A DNA stretch of 64,000 bases. It comes from Bacillus_BD sp963765265. GTDB lineage: Bacteria > Bacillota > Bacilli > Bacillales > Cytobacillaceae. Under the pieces are notes generated by a model. That model ran no database searches. It was not told the DNA's origin and saw only the letters and a program-made list of their open reading frames with translations. A program made the translations under genes and the position numbers. Below are positions 7,070 to 16,279 of the stretch, one piece after another. Location: positions 1 through 64,000 of the forward strand of contig CAVXVN010000007.1 in NCBI GenBank assembly GCA_963765265.1. Direction: 5' to 3'. Position 1 is the first letter of the stretch. Each line of letters starts with the position of its first letter.

Positions 7070-8917
7070 TTAAGAAACTTCCTCAAACTGACTGTTGTAA
7101 AGATCTGCATAGAAGCCGCCTTTTGCTAATAGCTCCTCGTGATTACCCGTTTCAATAATGTCGCCGTCTTTCATTACGAGTATTAAATCGGCATTCCTAA
7201 TGGTCGATAAACGATGGGCAATCACAAAGGATGTTTTGCCAACGGTCAATTGATCCATGGCTTGTTGAATCAATAATTCCGTACGTGTATCGACCGAGCT
7301 AGTTGCTTCGTCCAAAATCAAAAGCGAGGCATTATCAATCATCGCACGGGCAATGGTAATTAATTGCTTTTGACCTGCTGAAAGATTTGCTTTGTCATTT
7401 AACACGGTATCATATCCATGCGGTAATGTTTGAATAAAGTGGTGCAGTCCCACTGCTTTACAGGCAGTCTCCACTTCATCATCCGTAACGTTTTCCTTTG
7501 AAAAAATAATATTTTCACGAATCGTCCCTTCGAACAGCCATGTATCCTGCAGCACCATACAGAACAAATCATGAACATTTTCACGTGTTAACTGACTAAT
7601 GGGTGTGCCATCAATGTAGATTTCACCACTGTTTAGTTCGTAGAATCTCATCAGTAAATTTACGAGTGTGGTTTTACCCGCTCCGGTTGGACCGACAATC
7701 GCAATTTTCTGGCCCGCCTTCGACTTTGACATTGAAGTTTTTAATAATTAATTGATCTTCATTATAGCCAAATTGGACATTTTTAAATTCCACATCGCCT
7801 TTTACATCTTGAAGCTTCACTGATTTTTCACTTTCATCTTCTAATTCTTCTTCTGCTAAAAATTCAAATACCCGTTCACTTGCAGCAGCAGTAGATTGTA
7901 AATTGGTGGCTGCTTGCGCTAATTGTGAAAGTGGCTGTGTGAACAGACGAATGTAGACCATAAAGGCAACAATGATACCGATCGTAATCATATCGTATGT
8001 CACAAGTACAGCACCCACTACACAGATGGCCACATAGCCAAAATTCCCAATAAACTGCATCACTGGCATCATCAAACCTGACATAAACTGAGATTTCCAT
8101 GCGTTTTCGTAAAGTCTTTTATTACTGTCGCGAAAAACTTCCTTGGCTTCTTTTTCACCGTTATAAACCTTCACCACATTATGACCTGCATAAACTTCTT
8201 CAATATGTCCGTTGATAAGACCTAGTTCTTTTTGCTGAGCGCCAAAGTATTTTTGCGAATGCTTCATAATCAATGTCATTAATAAAAAACCAATCATTGT
8301 TGCCATAATCCCTGTTATGGCCATAATCCAATTCGTATAAAACATCATAATAATCGCTCCAATAAATGTCGCAACAGAGCTGACTAACATTCCGAGGCTG
8401 TTATTTAATGTTTGACCGATCGTATCGACGTCGTTTGTTACACGGCTTAAGACATTCCCGTAGCTCGTAGAATCGAAATATTTTAATGGAACTTTATTAA
8501 TCTTCAATGAAATATCTGTGCGCATTTTCTTCGTAATACGCTGTGTGACCGTAGCCATCATAAAGCCTTGGATGTAATTAAATAAAAGGCCTGATCCATA
8601 TAGAATCGCTAATACTATTCCGACCCTTCCAACAGCATTCAAATCAATTTTCGTCATCATGCCTTCTTGAATGATGTCTGTAATTTTACTTAACTGATCA
8701 GGACCAATGACATTTAAAGCTGCACCGGCAAAGGCTAGCACTAAGGCAATTAAGATCACTGGTATATAGCTGTTGCAGTAAGCCACAAGCTTTTTCATCG
8801 TTTGACCAAAATTATTCGCTTTTTCACCGGGCCTCATCCCATGTCTCCAGGTCCCGGTCCAGGTGCATGCTGAGACTTTTGATCATGGTCCCCAATGGTA
8901 TATTCTTGTTTAGCCAT
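7070..8917 (-). CDS. ABC exporter half-transporter, second subunit (two frameshifts)
   Basis: Reconstructed length is about 615 residues, starting MAKQEYTIGDHDQKS with GAGGAACT before the ATG. It has a Gly/Pro-rich leader, a six-helix ABC-exporter membrane domain, and a nucleotide-binding domain: Walker A GPTGAGKTT, Q-loop CMVLQDTWLF, signature LSAGQKQL, Walker B LLILDEATSSVD and H-loop IAHRLST. Single-base shifts near 8838 (missing G) and 7722 (extra G) interrupt it. The start overlaps the 3' end of the first subunit by 8 bases, so the two make a heterodimeric multidrug-type exporter. The catalytic Glu after Walker B is present here. Substrate unknown. Confidence 0.8.
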
Positions 8918-10674
8918 GTGATAGTTCCTCCTTCGAAAGCTGTGAATACGCGATTTCCTGATAGGTCTTACAGCTTTCCAGTAATTCCTCATGGGTACCG
9001 TTTCCGACCACTTTTTCCCTCTTCCAGTACGATAATTCGGTCCGCATTTTTAATGGTGCCGATTCTCTGCGCCACAATTAGGGTAGTGGTATCTTTTGTG
9101 CCTTTTTTGAGTGCAGAGCGTAAGATGCGATCGGTTTTATAGTCAAGAGCTGAAAAGGAATCATCGAATATATAGATTTCCGGTTCGCGATAAATGGCAC
9201 GGGCAATCGACAATCTTTGCTTTTGTCCACCTGATACGTTCCCGCCGCCTTGCGAAATATGTCCTTCATATTGTCCTTCCATTTTTTCAACAAATTCCTT
9301 ACCTTGTGCAATCTCTACCGCTTTTTTAAGCCTATCCTCTGATGATTTCGTTTTTCCATTATCTCCATACGCTACGTTGGATGCTACCGTTCCGCTGAAT
9401 AAAACGGCACGCTGTGGTACATAACCAATTTTGTTATGAAGAGCATCTTGCGTATAGTTTTTTACATTGACACCATCGACCAACACTTCCCCCTCGGTTG
9501 CATCATAGAACCTGGGAATTAAATTGATCACACTTGTTTTTCCGCTTCCAGTTGAACCGATGAAAGCAACCGTTTCCCCTTTTTGGGCTTTAAAAGTAAC
9601 ATTTTGCAGGATTGGTGCCTCTGCATCAGGATATTTAAAGCTTACATTTCGGAATTCTACTTCTCCGACTAGGCCACTTTGGCCTTCGGTTACATTTCCG
9701 TCAATAATTTTTGACTCTGTTTCTAATACTTCCATAACCCGTTTAGCAGAGACGGCGGCACGAGGCATCATAATGAAGATCATACTGACCATCATAAACG
9801 CCATGACCACTTGTACAGCGTAGGATGAGAAGACGACCATATTCGAAAACACCTCAATGCGGTTGAGAATATCGGCTGCATTAATTAAGTAAGCACCAAT
9901 CCAATAGATGGCTACACTTAAACCCGACATAATAAACGTCATTCCCGGAAAAAAAAGGGCTAATAATCGATTGGCAAAAAGATTCGTGTTCGTTAAGTCA
10001 TCATTGGCCTTTTCAAATTTTCCTTCTTGATATCTTTCAGAGTTATAGGCGCGAACAACACGAAGCCCGGTTAAATGTTCACGAGTGACACGGTTTAAAT
10101 TATCGGTCAGACGCTGGATGCTTTGAAATTTTGGCATGACCAGAATAATGATGACGAGAAGCATGACAATCAAGGCACCGACTGCCCCGCCTGTTGCAGC
10201 CGTCCACTGCCAGCTTTTTCCTGAAATTTTGATAACGGCCCAAACAGCTAAAATGGGTGCCTTGATGATTAACTGCAGCCCCATCGCTACAATGAGTTGA
10301 ATTTGGGTAATATCATTTGTGGAGCGCGTAATTAAACTGGATATTGAAAACCCATTAATTTCTTCCATTGAAAATGCTAATGTTTTATCAAATACCATTC
10401 CGCGAAGGCGCATGGACAATCCAGCTGCAACTTTTGCAGCAAAAAAACCAACGATAATGGCGGCCACCATACTCCCAATTGTACATAGCAGCATATATAC
10501 CCCTGGAATCATCAGCTCTGATATCCCCGTGCCTTCTGTTTGAATCAATGTTGTAATTTCGGCCATATAATCCGGTAGCTTTAAATCAAGCCATACTTGG
10601 ACCACGATGAAGACAACACTAACTAGTACGAGTAGCCATTCATTCCTTTTTAAATATTTGAAGATTTTTAACAT
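8910..10674 (-). CDS. ABC exporter half-transporter, first subunit (one frameshift)
   Basis: Starts MLKIFKYLKRNEWLL after AGGGGAGAAATT. It has six transmembrane helices up to about residue 300, then a nucleotide-binding domain with Walker A GSTGSGKTS, Q-loop GYVPQRAVLF, signature VSGGQKQRLS and Walker B YIFDDSFSALD. The residue after Walker B is Asp-Ser (DDS) instead of the catalytic Glu (DEA), so its own ATP site is probably degenerate, as in heterodimeric exporters. An extra A near 9007 breaks the last 30 codons; corrected, it ends ELSHG at 8910 and overlaps its partner. A MarR-type operator lies upstream. Confidence 0.8.
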
Positions 10675-10781
10675 AATTTCTCCCCTTTTAGTCGAGTCAC
10701 TTGCGGCCCGTATTTTACTTTTAAAGTTGTTGACAGCCAACCTATTATGAAAAAATCCCAGCCTATCTTCTTTCGCTTTAT

Positions 10782-10798
10782 TTATCTTATAGTGTAAG
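10782..10798 (-). promoter_or_regulatory. Candidate MarR operator in front of the ABC exporter
   Basis: ATCTTATAGTGTAAG is the exact inverse of the sequence found in front of the marR gene at 11,277-11,291. It lies about 110 bases upstream of the exporter start. Two copies of the same 15-mer, one before each transcription unit, point to shared control. Confidence 0.65.
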
Positions 10799-10850
10799 GG
10801 ATTTGAGCAAAGTAGTTGGAGTTCCCTGGAACTCCATGTTCATTTTCTAT

Positions 10851-11264
10851 TTAGGCGATGATCTTTTTCACAAGGCGAACAAATTCTATTGCTTCTTCCT
10901 CATCGAGTTTCTGAAGAGCCTTCACCATTCTTTCAATTCCATGTTTATGTTTGTCAAGCACAAGCTTTCTACCTGCTTCGGTAATCAATACATTCACCCT
11001 CCGTTTATCGGATGGATCAGTTCGACGAATAATGAATCCCTTTTTTTCAAGACCTTTTAGGGCTGTTGCCACTCGGCCGGTACTAACGGATAAACTTTCA
11101 CTTAAATCTCCAGAGGTTACACTGTCACTATTAAAATGTAAATAAACAAGAATCCCAATTTCCCCGCGAGTAAATTCCTGCGGTTCCTGCATCGGTATTT
11201 TAGGGCATCTCGCCATGTATTCAAATAAATCCTCTGCTAACTTTTTATAATCTATGGAGATCAC
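10851..11264 (-). CDS. MarR-family transcriptional regulator
   Basis: About 137 residues with the MarR winged helix: FTRGEIGILVYLHF, then VTSGDLSESLSVSTGRVATA (recognition helix) and the wing RRTDPSDKRRVNVLITEAG with the conserved D-x-R. The start is unclear. The GTG at 11,262-11,264 overlaps the best ribosome site, and an ATA codon seven bases beyond that site could be the true start if it were really ATG. It precedes the ABC exporter genes in the same direction with its own operator, so it is probably an autorepressor that also controls export. Confidence 0.8.
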   Translation of the reverse strand: MISIDYKKLAEDLFEYMARCPKIPMQEPQEFTRGEIGILVYLHFNSDSVTSGDLSESLSVSTGRVATALKGLEKKGFIIRRTDPSDKRRVNVLITEAGRKLVLDKHKHGIERMVKALQKLDEEEAIEFVRLVKKIIA

Positions 11265-11272
11265 CTCTTTAA

Positions 11273-11293
11273 TTATCTTACACTATAAGATAA
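11273..11293. promoter_or_regulatory. MarR operator in front of marR
   Basis: TTATCTTA-CACTA-TAAGATAA is a perfect 8-bp inverted repeat with a 5-base spacer, a typical MarR half-site length. It is 10-30 bases upstream of the regulator's reading frame. A degenerate copy lies before the exporter genes at 10,782. Confidence 0.7.
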
Positions 11294-11318
11294 TAATGGA
11301 TGAGTGGATGGATGTCAA

Positions 11319-11380
11319 GCGGTGACAGGGGGACGGTTCTTGTGTCTCCGGGACATATGGACAGGTCCGTTGACCCAAAA
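11319..11380 (+). repeat. GGGGGACGGTTCT repeat, left end of the second composite element
   Basis: GGTGACAGGGGGACGGTTCT, then GTGTCTCCGGGACATATGGA, then CAGGTCCGTTGACCCA. It matches 5327-5395 block by block. The matching inverted right end is at 11,588-11,617, giving an element of about 300 bases. Confidence 0.7.
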
Positions 11381-11487
11381 ATACGGTGAAGCTCACTATT
11401 TCTCTTTCTACTGCAGGCGGAACTCTATAGGTTTGCTACATAAAAAAGAATGAAGACATGAACAAATAAGGCCTCACTTCACTGAGA

Positions 11488-11521
11488 GCTACACTTGATT
11501 GTCACCCAAGTGTAGCCCGTT
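11488..11521 (+). terminator. Strong hairpin inside the composite element
   Basis: GCTACACTTG and CAAGTGTAGC form a perfect 10-bp stem with a 9-base loop followed by CCGTTTTT on the plus strand. No plus-strand gene lies upstream, so it may belong to the repeat element itself. Confidence 0.55.
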
Positions 11522-11587
11522 TTTATGCGAGATGAGGGATAAACAGAGTGGAGCAAGTTCACCCTGCTCCCCTCCCCGTCCCAATTT

Positions 11588-11617
11588 GGTGACAGAAGAA
11601 CCGTCCCCTTGTTTCCC
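11588..11617 (-). repeat. Right end of the second composite element
   Basis: GGTGACAGAAGAACCGTCCC followed by CTTGTTTCC, identical over most of its length to 5713-5741. Confidence 0.65.
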
Positions 11618-11621
11618 GAAA

Positions 11622-11655
11622 AAAAATAGCCGACGGGGCTTGATCCGTCGGCTTC
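11622..11655 (-). terminator. Terminator hairpin, second copy of the GCCGACGG stem
   Basis: The same GCCGACGG/CCGTCGGC stem and A-rich flank as at 7021. In the minus direction it ends in a T run, and it lies downstream of ssb and the small coiled-coil gene, so it probably ends that unit. Confidence 0.55.
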
Positions 11656-11725
11656 TAATTTGAGGGGACTATCGAGGGTGGTTATTGAATTTCTCTAATG
11701 GAGGATTTAAGAAAGAAATAAGTGA

Positions 11726-11905
11726 TTAGACAAAAAAGGCATTTGGTGTGGGTTGCTCTTGTTGTGGTGATTGTTGGAGGGCATATTCTAATTGGTTGAT
11801 GCGGCTATGTAAATGATCGACTTTTTCATTTAGTTTGCCTTGCATTCTAATTAGATTTTCAAGAAGAAGTTCTAGGCTTTGGTCATTGTTTCTTGTTGTG
11901 GTCAT
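11726..11905 (-). CDS. Small coiled-coil protein downstream of ssb
   Basis: 59 residues, starting MTTTRNNDQSLELLLENLI and continuing with LNEKVDHLHSRINQLEYAL, ending in a Gln/Pro-rich tail (QQSPQQEQPTPNAFFV). Leucines recur at heptad spacing through residues 11-43, a short coiled coil. AAGGAG lies eight bases before the ATG, and the gene follows ssb by 12 bases, so it is cotranscribed. The Pro-rich, aromatic-ended tail recalls SSB C-terminal tails, but the acidic residues are missing. I do not recognise the family. Confidence 0.6.
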   Translation of the reverse strand: MTTTRNNDQSLELLLENLIRMQGKLNEKVDHLHSRINQLEYALQQSPQQEQPTPNAFFV

Positions 11906-11917
11906 TGGAGGTTCTCC

Positions 11918-12301
11918 TTAATTTGAGATTGGTACAGGATGTTGTTCGTCCTTTTCCATATGGTGAACCTGGTCCCCGGAGCGCTTTGTTTCAAGGAAAC
12001 GAACGCTTTCCGCGATCACTTCTGTTACATAAATTCGCTTCCCCTCTTGATTCTCATAGCTGCGCGTGTGAATTCTACCAGTTACCCCGACTAAAGAGCC
12101 TTTCCGGCAATATTGAACCGTATTCTCGGCCACTTTTTTCCATAACGTACATTGGACAAAATCTGCTCCTAATTCACCTTGTTGATTTCGAAATGGACGA
12201 TTGACTGCAAGCGTTACACTGGTCACAGAAGTCCCTTCCGTTGTCAGTCGTAATTCTGGATCTCGTGTTAATCTCCCTACAAGGGTGACTTGATTGATCA
12301 T
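11918..12301 (-). CDS. ssbB: Single-stranded DNA-binding protein, short SsbB (YwpH) type
   Basis: 127 residues with an OB fold: MINQVTLVGRLTRDPELRLT, VTLAVNRPFRN, DFVQCTLWKKVAENT, KGSLVGVTGRI and YVTEVIAESVRFLE, all standard SSB motifs. The long acidic tail of the replicative SsbA is absent and the protein ends early (HHMEKDEQHPVPISN). This matches the competence-associated SsbB/YwpH in length and in its place between fabZ/ywpF and the rapB side. The start follows GGAGAGGAG. Two AAAA-N5-TTTT boxes upstream fit ComK control. Confidence 0.8.
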   Translation of the reverse strand: MINQVTLVGRLTRDPELRLTTEGTSVTSVTLAVNRPFRNQQGELGADFVQCTLWKKVAENTVQYCRKGSLVGVTGRIHTRSYENQEGKRIYVTEVIAESVRFLETKRSGDQVHHMEKDEQHPVPISN

Positions 12302-12366
12302 GCTTTTCGCTCCTCTCCTAGTTACGCACCCATCATACCGCTTGAATCTGCTGAAGTAAAATCAGC

Positions 12367-12410
12367 AAAAAATACTTTTAAAAGGATGAAATGGATAAAA
12401 ATTCATTTTT
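12367..12410. promoter_or_regulatory. Candidate ComK box (K-box) upstream of ssbB
   Basis: AAAA-N5-TTTT at 12,367-12,379 and again at 12,398-12,410, with an 18-base gap. ComK binds two such boxes separated by 8, 18 or 31 bases. The site ends about 65 bases upstream of ssbB, a known ComK-regulated gene in B. subtilis. The local AT-richness makes chance matches possible. Confidence 0.45.
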
Positions 12411-12572
12411 TCTCTAGAGAATATTTTCATTTTCTTCTCCTTTTTTTCAAAATAAAAACGAGTTTTTACCTCCTAGTCTTATTTTTTAAAATGAAATGTA
12501 AATCCGTTTTCCATTGTCGTTATGTTATAATTTTACAGAAGAAATCTTAAATCTTGGAATTGGAGGAGATGA

Positions 12573-13379
12573 ATGAAAACATTCAAACTAATCTCGTTAC
12601 ACGTTACAGGTGATCATGGACTCATTGAGATTCATCTGGAAGATGGGCTGATCATTAACAAAGAAGATGAGAATCGCACCTGGTTATTGGAGGCTTCTGT
12701 TTCAGCTTCGTACGAAGATTATTTTCAATCCCTGCTGGAGGATGAAAAGGACCTGACATTACAGATCGTCATTTCACGTAAAGAGAACGAACCCGCATAC
12801 TATTACTCCAAACTATTCCACATAAGAAAATTAGACAACGATTCACTTAGCGTGCTCTTTAAAGGCAGCCTTAACCGTTCACGTAGCAACTATGCCGAGC
12901 AAGTCTTAACCAATCTTATTGAAAAAGGATTAACCGGACAAGAGCTCTTAATACAGTTCAAAAAACATATGAAGTTAAAGACCAAAATCCCTTCGTTAAA
13001 TAATGCACCTTTCTCCTTAGAGCCCTGCAAATTTAATCCTTTTCTTCAACATAAAAATGACACAAGAGGTTTATCGTACGTAAACGTTCTTGTGCATTTC
13101 TCTTTAGCAAACTCCCTTAACAAAACAGGAGTTGTCCTATTGGCCTTTATTCATTCTTATCGTCTTCATGTTCACGTCTTAGTCTTCGATAATATCGTTC
13201 TCTCGGTGTGTTTTGTGTCCACCGCCGGATTACCATCATTGTTATTATTAATATCATTGATGTTATCATCACCTATACCATTGTGTTGTTATTGGTTATC
13301 GATGTCCATTGTTAGTTGTTATCATTGTCATAGGTCATTATTGTTGTTGCCATATCAACATTTCCATTGTTATGGATGA
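12573..13379 (+). CDS. ywpF: YwpF-like protein (3' end uncertain)
   Basis: The first about 145 residues match YwpF-like proteins: MKTFKLISLHV, then DGLIINKEDENRTWLLEA, LTLQIVISRKENEPA and YAEQVLTNLIEKGLTGQELL. The start has TTGGAGGAGATGA before the ATG. YwpF is normally about 136-150 residues, but this frame stays open to 268. Beyond about 13,020 it becomes Leu/Cys/His-rich and lies antisense to a lipoprotein gene, so the extension is almost certainly not real. A stop is probably lost through an indel near 13,010. The role is unknown; it is divergent from ssbB. Confidence 0.65.
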   Translation: MKTFKLISLHVTGDHGLIEIHLEDGLIINKEDENRTWLLEASVSASYEDYFQSLLEDEKDLTLQIVISRKENEPAYYYSKLFHIRKLDNDSLSVLFKGSLNRSRSNYAEQVLTNLIEKGLTGQELLIQFKKHMKLKTKIPSLNNAPFSLEPCKFNPFLQHKNDTRGLSYVNVLVHFSLANSLNKTGVVLLAFIHSYRLHVHVLVFDNIVLSVCFVSTAGLPSLLLLISLMLSSPIPLCCYWLSMSIVSCYHCHRSLLLLPYQHFHCYG

Positions 13380-13495
13380 CTCCATTATTATCTTGCTGGC
13401 GGAGGAGGATTTTGATTATCCTTATTGTTACAACCTGCTAGTAACAGAATCGATAATAGAGAGCACCCCATTAATGCCAATAACTTGTTCTTCAT
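13147..13495 (-). CDS. Small Asn-rich lipoprotein, frameshifted
   Basis: AAAGGGG precedes an ATG, giving MKNKLLALMGCSLLSILLL followed by AGCNN. This is a lipoprotein signal peptide with lipobox LLAGC at about residues 18-22. The frame stops after PPPPAR (13,388). In the next frame DNNGVIHNNGNVDMATTIM continues, then further Asn/Asp-rich codons and finally RERYYRRLRREHEDDKNE ending at 13,147. One or more single-base changes separate the parts. It would be exported and lipid-anchored. Function unknown. The antisense readthrough of ywpF covers it. Confidence 0.5.
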
Positions 13496-13711
13496 CGTTT
13501 ATTACCCCTTTCATCCTAAAGTCATTTTGGATGACCATTCATTGGTCTTTTTTTAGGATACCCAAATAGTGTGCAAACTTGTATATTTTTTATGACAATA
13601 ATTGGAAAAAAGGCATAAAAAAAGAGCCTAGCATTTAGCCAGAGCTCTCATTAATTGTTCTATATAGAATATGTATGTAGCCCTCCACACTTAAGAGGAC
13701 GATTTGATCCA

Positions 13712-14149
13712 TTATTTCGTTGCTTCGCCAAGGGCAAACATGATGTCTGTCTCACAGACTAATTCTCCATCAACGGTTGCGATTGCTTTGCCTTTTCCAA
13801 ATGTTGCGCGTACACGTGTCATTTCAACCTCAAGCTTCAATTGATCACCAGGTCTTACTTGACGTTTAAAACGACAATTATCAATTCCAGCGAAAAATGC
13901 GAGTCGACCACGATTTTCATCCTTGATTAGCATCGCTACCGCTCCTACTTGTGCAAGTGCCTCAATGATTAATACGCCAGGCATAACTGGATAATCTGGG
14001 AAGTGACCATTGAAAAATTCTTCATTTGCGGTCACATTCTTAATGCCAACGGCTCTTTTTCCTTCTTCCAATTCCAAAATCTTATCCACAAGTAAAAAAG
14101 GATAACGATGCGGTATGATTTCTTTAATTTGATCGATATTTAATTCCAT
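13712..14149 (-). CDS. fabZ: 3-hydroxyacyl-[ACP] dehydratase FabZ
   Basis: 145 residues, the normal length. It has IPHRYPFLLVDKI near the start and the catalytic segment NGHFPDYPVMPGVLIIEALAQ in the middle, split as GHFPDYPVMPG (active-site His) and EALAQ (active-site Glu). It removes water from 3-hydroxyacyl-ACP in each round of fatty acid elongation. AGGTC lies just before the start. It stands at its B. subtilis place (ywpB), downstream of flhO-flhP. Confidence 0.95.
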   Translation of the reverse strand: MELNIDQIKEIIPHRYPFLLVDKILELEEGKRAVGIKNVTANEEFFNGHFPDYPVMPGVLIIEALAQVGAVAMLIKDENRGRLAFFAGIDNCRFKRQVRPGDQLKLEVEMTRVRATFGKGKAIATVDGELVCETDIMFALGEATK

Positions 14150-14301
14150 TTCATGACCTCCATTTTTGTTTAAAAAATTCCCCGATTGGTTTCGCTTGTT
14201 TTTTGCGGTAGAGGGGCTCGTTCTCTTTGATTACAACTCTAATGCAGTCGTAGACCCGTCCTCTTTGGTTACCACTTTAATTTTAGCGGGGGCAATCCCT
14301 T

Positions 14302-14571
14302 TCATTCATGCTCCACTAAATCCACCACATGTGTCCAAGTTGATTTGTAAAATACCTCGCTTACTTTTCCGCTTCCTAATACTCCGTAGCCGATGGCCGC
14401 TCCTACAGTCGTGCTCAAAAGGAAGAGTACGGTCACCATAATCACTCGCAGCCAAATAGGGATTAAGCGCAAACGAATTCGTTTCGTGGAGCTTGATTGC
14501 TTTTCTTTCTCATCATTCCCATTATTTTGCGTATGTATCGCTTCACGACTATTTTCACTTATAGCAGACAT
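14302..14571 (-). CDS. EpuA-domain small membrane protein
   Basis: 89 residues: a charged N-terminal half with KRIRLRLIPIWLRVIMVTVL, one transmembrane helix (about residues 41-63) with GAAIGYGVLG, and a short extracellular tail ending in WTHVVDLVEHE. This is the EpuA-type family often mis-named DNA-directed RNA polymerase subunit beta in Bacillus genomes. I start at the second ATG-proximal codon (MSAISENS), eight bases after AAGGGG. It sits between flhP and fabZ in the same direction. Function unknown. Confidence 0.7.
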   Translation of the reverse strand: MSAISENSREAIHTQNNGNDEKEKQSSSTKRIRLRLIPIWLRVIMVTVLFLLSTTVGAAIGYGVLGSGKVSEVFYKSTWTHVVDLVEHE

Positions 14572-14585
14572 CACATTTTCCCCTT

Positions 14586-15428
14586 TTAGCGAATTCCGTT
14601 GATTAGGCCCATCATTTGATCGGCGAGATTAATCGAACGGGATTGAAATTGGTATGAGCGTTGAACCGTGATCAGGTCTGTCATTTCTTTCGATAAATCC
14701 ACATTGGACTGTTCAAGTGCCCCTTGTTTGATGGAAATCTGGTTCCGTAACACGCCCTCTAAATTCGTCAATACATCCCCTTCGACGACATTCAATGTAC
14801 CCAGATTGTCCGGCAAGCCAAGCAGGTTATCCCCTTTACTCACTAAAAATTGTGGTTTGTTCACAAGGGTCACGCCAAGATTGATGGTTTGCTTTTCTCC
14901 ACCAGTCATTTCAACCACCAGGCTTCCATTTTCTGTGATACTATACCCTTTCGCTTGTCCATTTATATTAATCGGATTGTTATTTTCATCTAATATGGGA
15001 TTTCCGGCACTTGTCACAAGCATCGTTTGATTGGGCGAAACCGGTGATAGATAAAACGCCCCATCACGTGTATATTGAACTTCGGAATTCCCGTCCTTTT
15101 GGACAAGAACACGATAGACTTGGGCTTCTTTTGTAAAAGCTGTATCCAGTGGGCGATTGGTTGTTTTCAAACTCCCTTGCGCCATAACCGCTTGAACTTG
15201 CCCCAATTTCGCTCCGGTTCCTTGACGAATCCCATTCGGTGTTAATCTTCCTATTTCATTTTCAGCAGATGGTTGATTATTAAATTGTTGCACAAGCAAG
15301 TCCGTAAATGTGGCTTGTTTCCGCTTATATCCTGTCGTATCTACATTGGCCATATTTGAGCTAATCACGTCCAAATTCTTTTGCAGCTGGCCCAATGTAT
15401 TGGTTGCTGTAATCATGGTTCGATTCAT
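14586..15428 (-). CDS. flhP: Flagellar basal-body rod/hook protein FlhP
   Basis: 280 residues with the N-terminal rod motif (MITATNTLGQLQKNLDVISS, then NMANVDTTGYKRKQ) and the C-terminal helix (LSKEMTDLITVQRSYQFQSR) shared by FlgF/FlgG-type axial proteins. The order flhO-flhP after mbl is the B. subtilis order, where both are needed for rod completion. No signal peptide, as expected for a type III-exported flagellar protein. It lies 29 bases after flhO. Confidence 0.9.
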   Translation of the reverse strand: MNRTMITATNTLGQLQKNLDVISSNMANVDTTGYKRKQATFTDLLVQQFNNQPSAENEIGRLTPNGIRQGTGAKLGQVQAVMAQGSLKTTNRPLDTAFTKEAQVYRVLVQKDGNSEVQYTRDGAFYLSPVSPNQTMLVTSAGNPILDENNNPININGQAKGYSITENGSLVVEMTGGEKQTINLGVTLVNKPQFLVSKGDNLLGLPDNLGTLNVVEGDVLTNLEGVLRNQISIKQGALEQSNVDLSKEMTDLITVQRSYQFQSRSINLADQMMGLINGIR

Positions 15429-15457
15429 CTTATTCCTCCTATTTCGGAGCCTTGTAT

Positions 15458-16279
15458 TTAACCGATTTTACCCACTTCATTCACTGTTTTTTGCAAACTT
15501 GTATCATAGGCCTGCAATATTTTTTGATTGGCCTCAAATGTACGGTAGGCCGTCATCATGGCTGTCATCGTTTGAGCAGCATCCACATTGGATTGTTCGA
15601 GATAACCTTGCTGCGTTTTAAACTGTACCCCGTTCACATTATAAGCATCGACAAGCTCTCCGTTTTCTGCACGAAAAAGACCGTCGCCTTCTTTTACCAT
15701 ACTCATCGGATTATCGGAATAGCTTACGCCTAATCTCGCGGTTTCCCCATTACTTCCAGTCAAGTAGCCCTCTTCATTGATGGAAAATTGCTCACTGGAA
15801 AGCTGAATCCGATTGCCTTGTTGATCCAATAAATATAGGCCGCTTGCCGTGGTTAAATATCCCGTACCATCAAGGGTAAAATTACCATTTCGTGTGTAGC
15901 GTGTCTCTCCATTGTCATTTTCAACCGTAAAAAAGACCGCGCTTGGTAATCCCGTTTCTGGATCGGTTGGCAGGTTGACATCCAATAATGCCACATCCGT
16001 ACTCAAATTTGTTTCCTTTATGTCACCTTGGCGAAATTTCGGCTGTGCTTCTTGCATATAGACACCCGTGTTTAAGCTGCCAATGGTTTTCGTAGTGGTG
16101 CCGATGCTGTTTTCATGTTGATCAAACCGCCCAAGCAGCATCTCTGGAAACGCACGAAGGGATGACTGATCCGCTTTAAAACCAGGTGTATGAACGTTCG
16201 CCATATTATTGGCCAACATTTCCGTTTTACGCTGCTGGGTTAGCATCCCAGAAGCCGCTGTATAAAAACCTCTTAACAT
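15458..16279 (-). CDS. flhO: Flagellar basal-body rod protein FlhO
   Basis: 273 residues. It starts MLRGFYTAASGMLTQQRKTE with NMANVHTPGFKA, the standard flg_bb_rod N-terminus, and ends with LEQSNVDAAQTMTAMMTAYR then FEANQKILQAYD, the C-terminal axial helix. The middle (GLYLLDQQGNRIQLSSEQF) is the D1 domain of FlgG-like rods. It is the first gene of the flhO-flhP pair and its start is preceded by GAATGAGGTGAATG. The transcription unit follows the mbl terminator and a short repeat array. Confidence 0.9.
   Translation of the reverse strand: MLRGFYTAASGMLTQQRKTEMLANNMANVHTPGFKADQSSLRAFPEMLLGRFDQHENSIGTTTKTIGSLNTGVYMQEAQPKFRQGDIKETNLSTDVALLDVNLPTDPETGLPSAVFFTVENDNGETRYTRNGNFTLDGTGYLTTASGLYLLDQQGNRIQLSSEQFSINEEGYLTGSNGETARLGVSYSDNPMSMVKEGDGLFRAENGELVDAYNVNGVQFKTQQGYLEQSNVDAAQTMTAMMTAYRTFEANQKILQAYDTSLQKTVNEVGKIG

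Noticed and set aside
8840..8865. GGTCCCGGTCC motif as a further repeat copy
   Set aside because: It encodes the Pro-Gly leader (APGPGPG) of the second ABC subunit and lacks the GGTTCT core.
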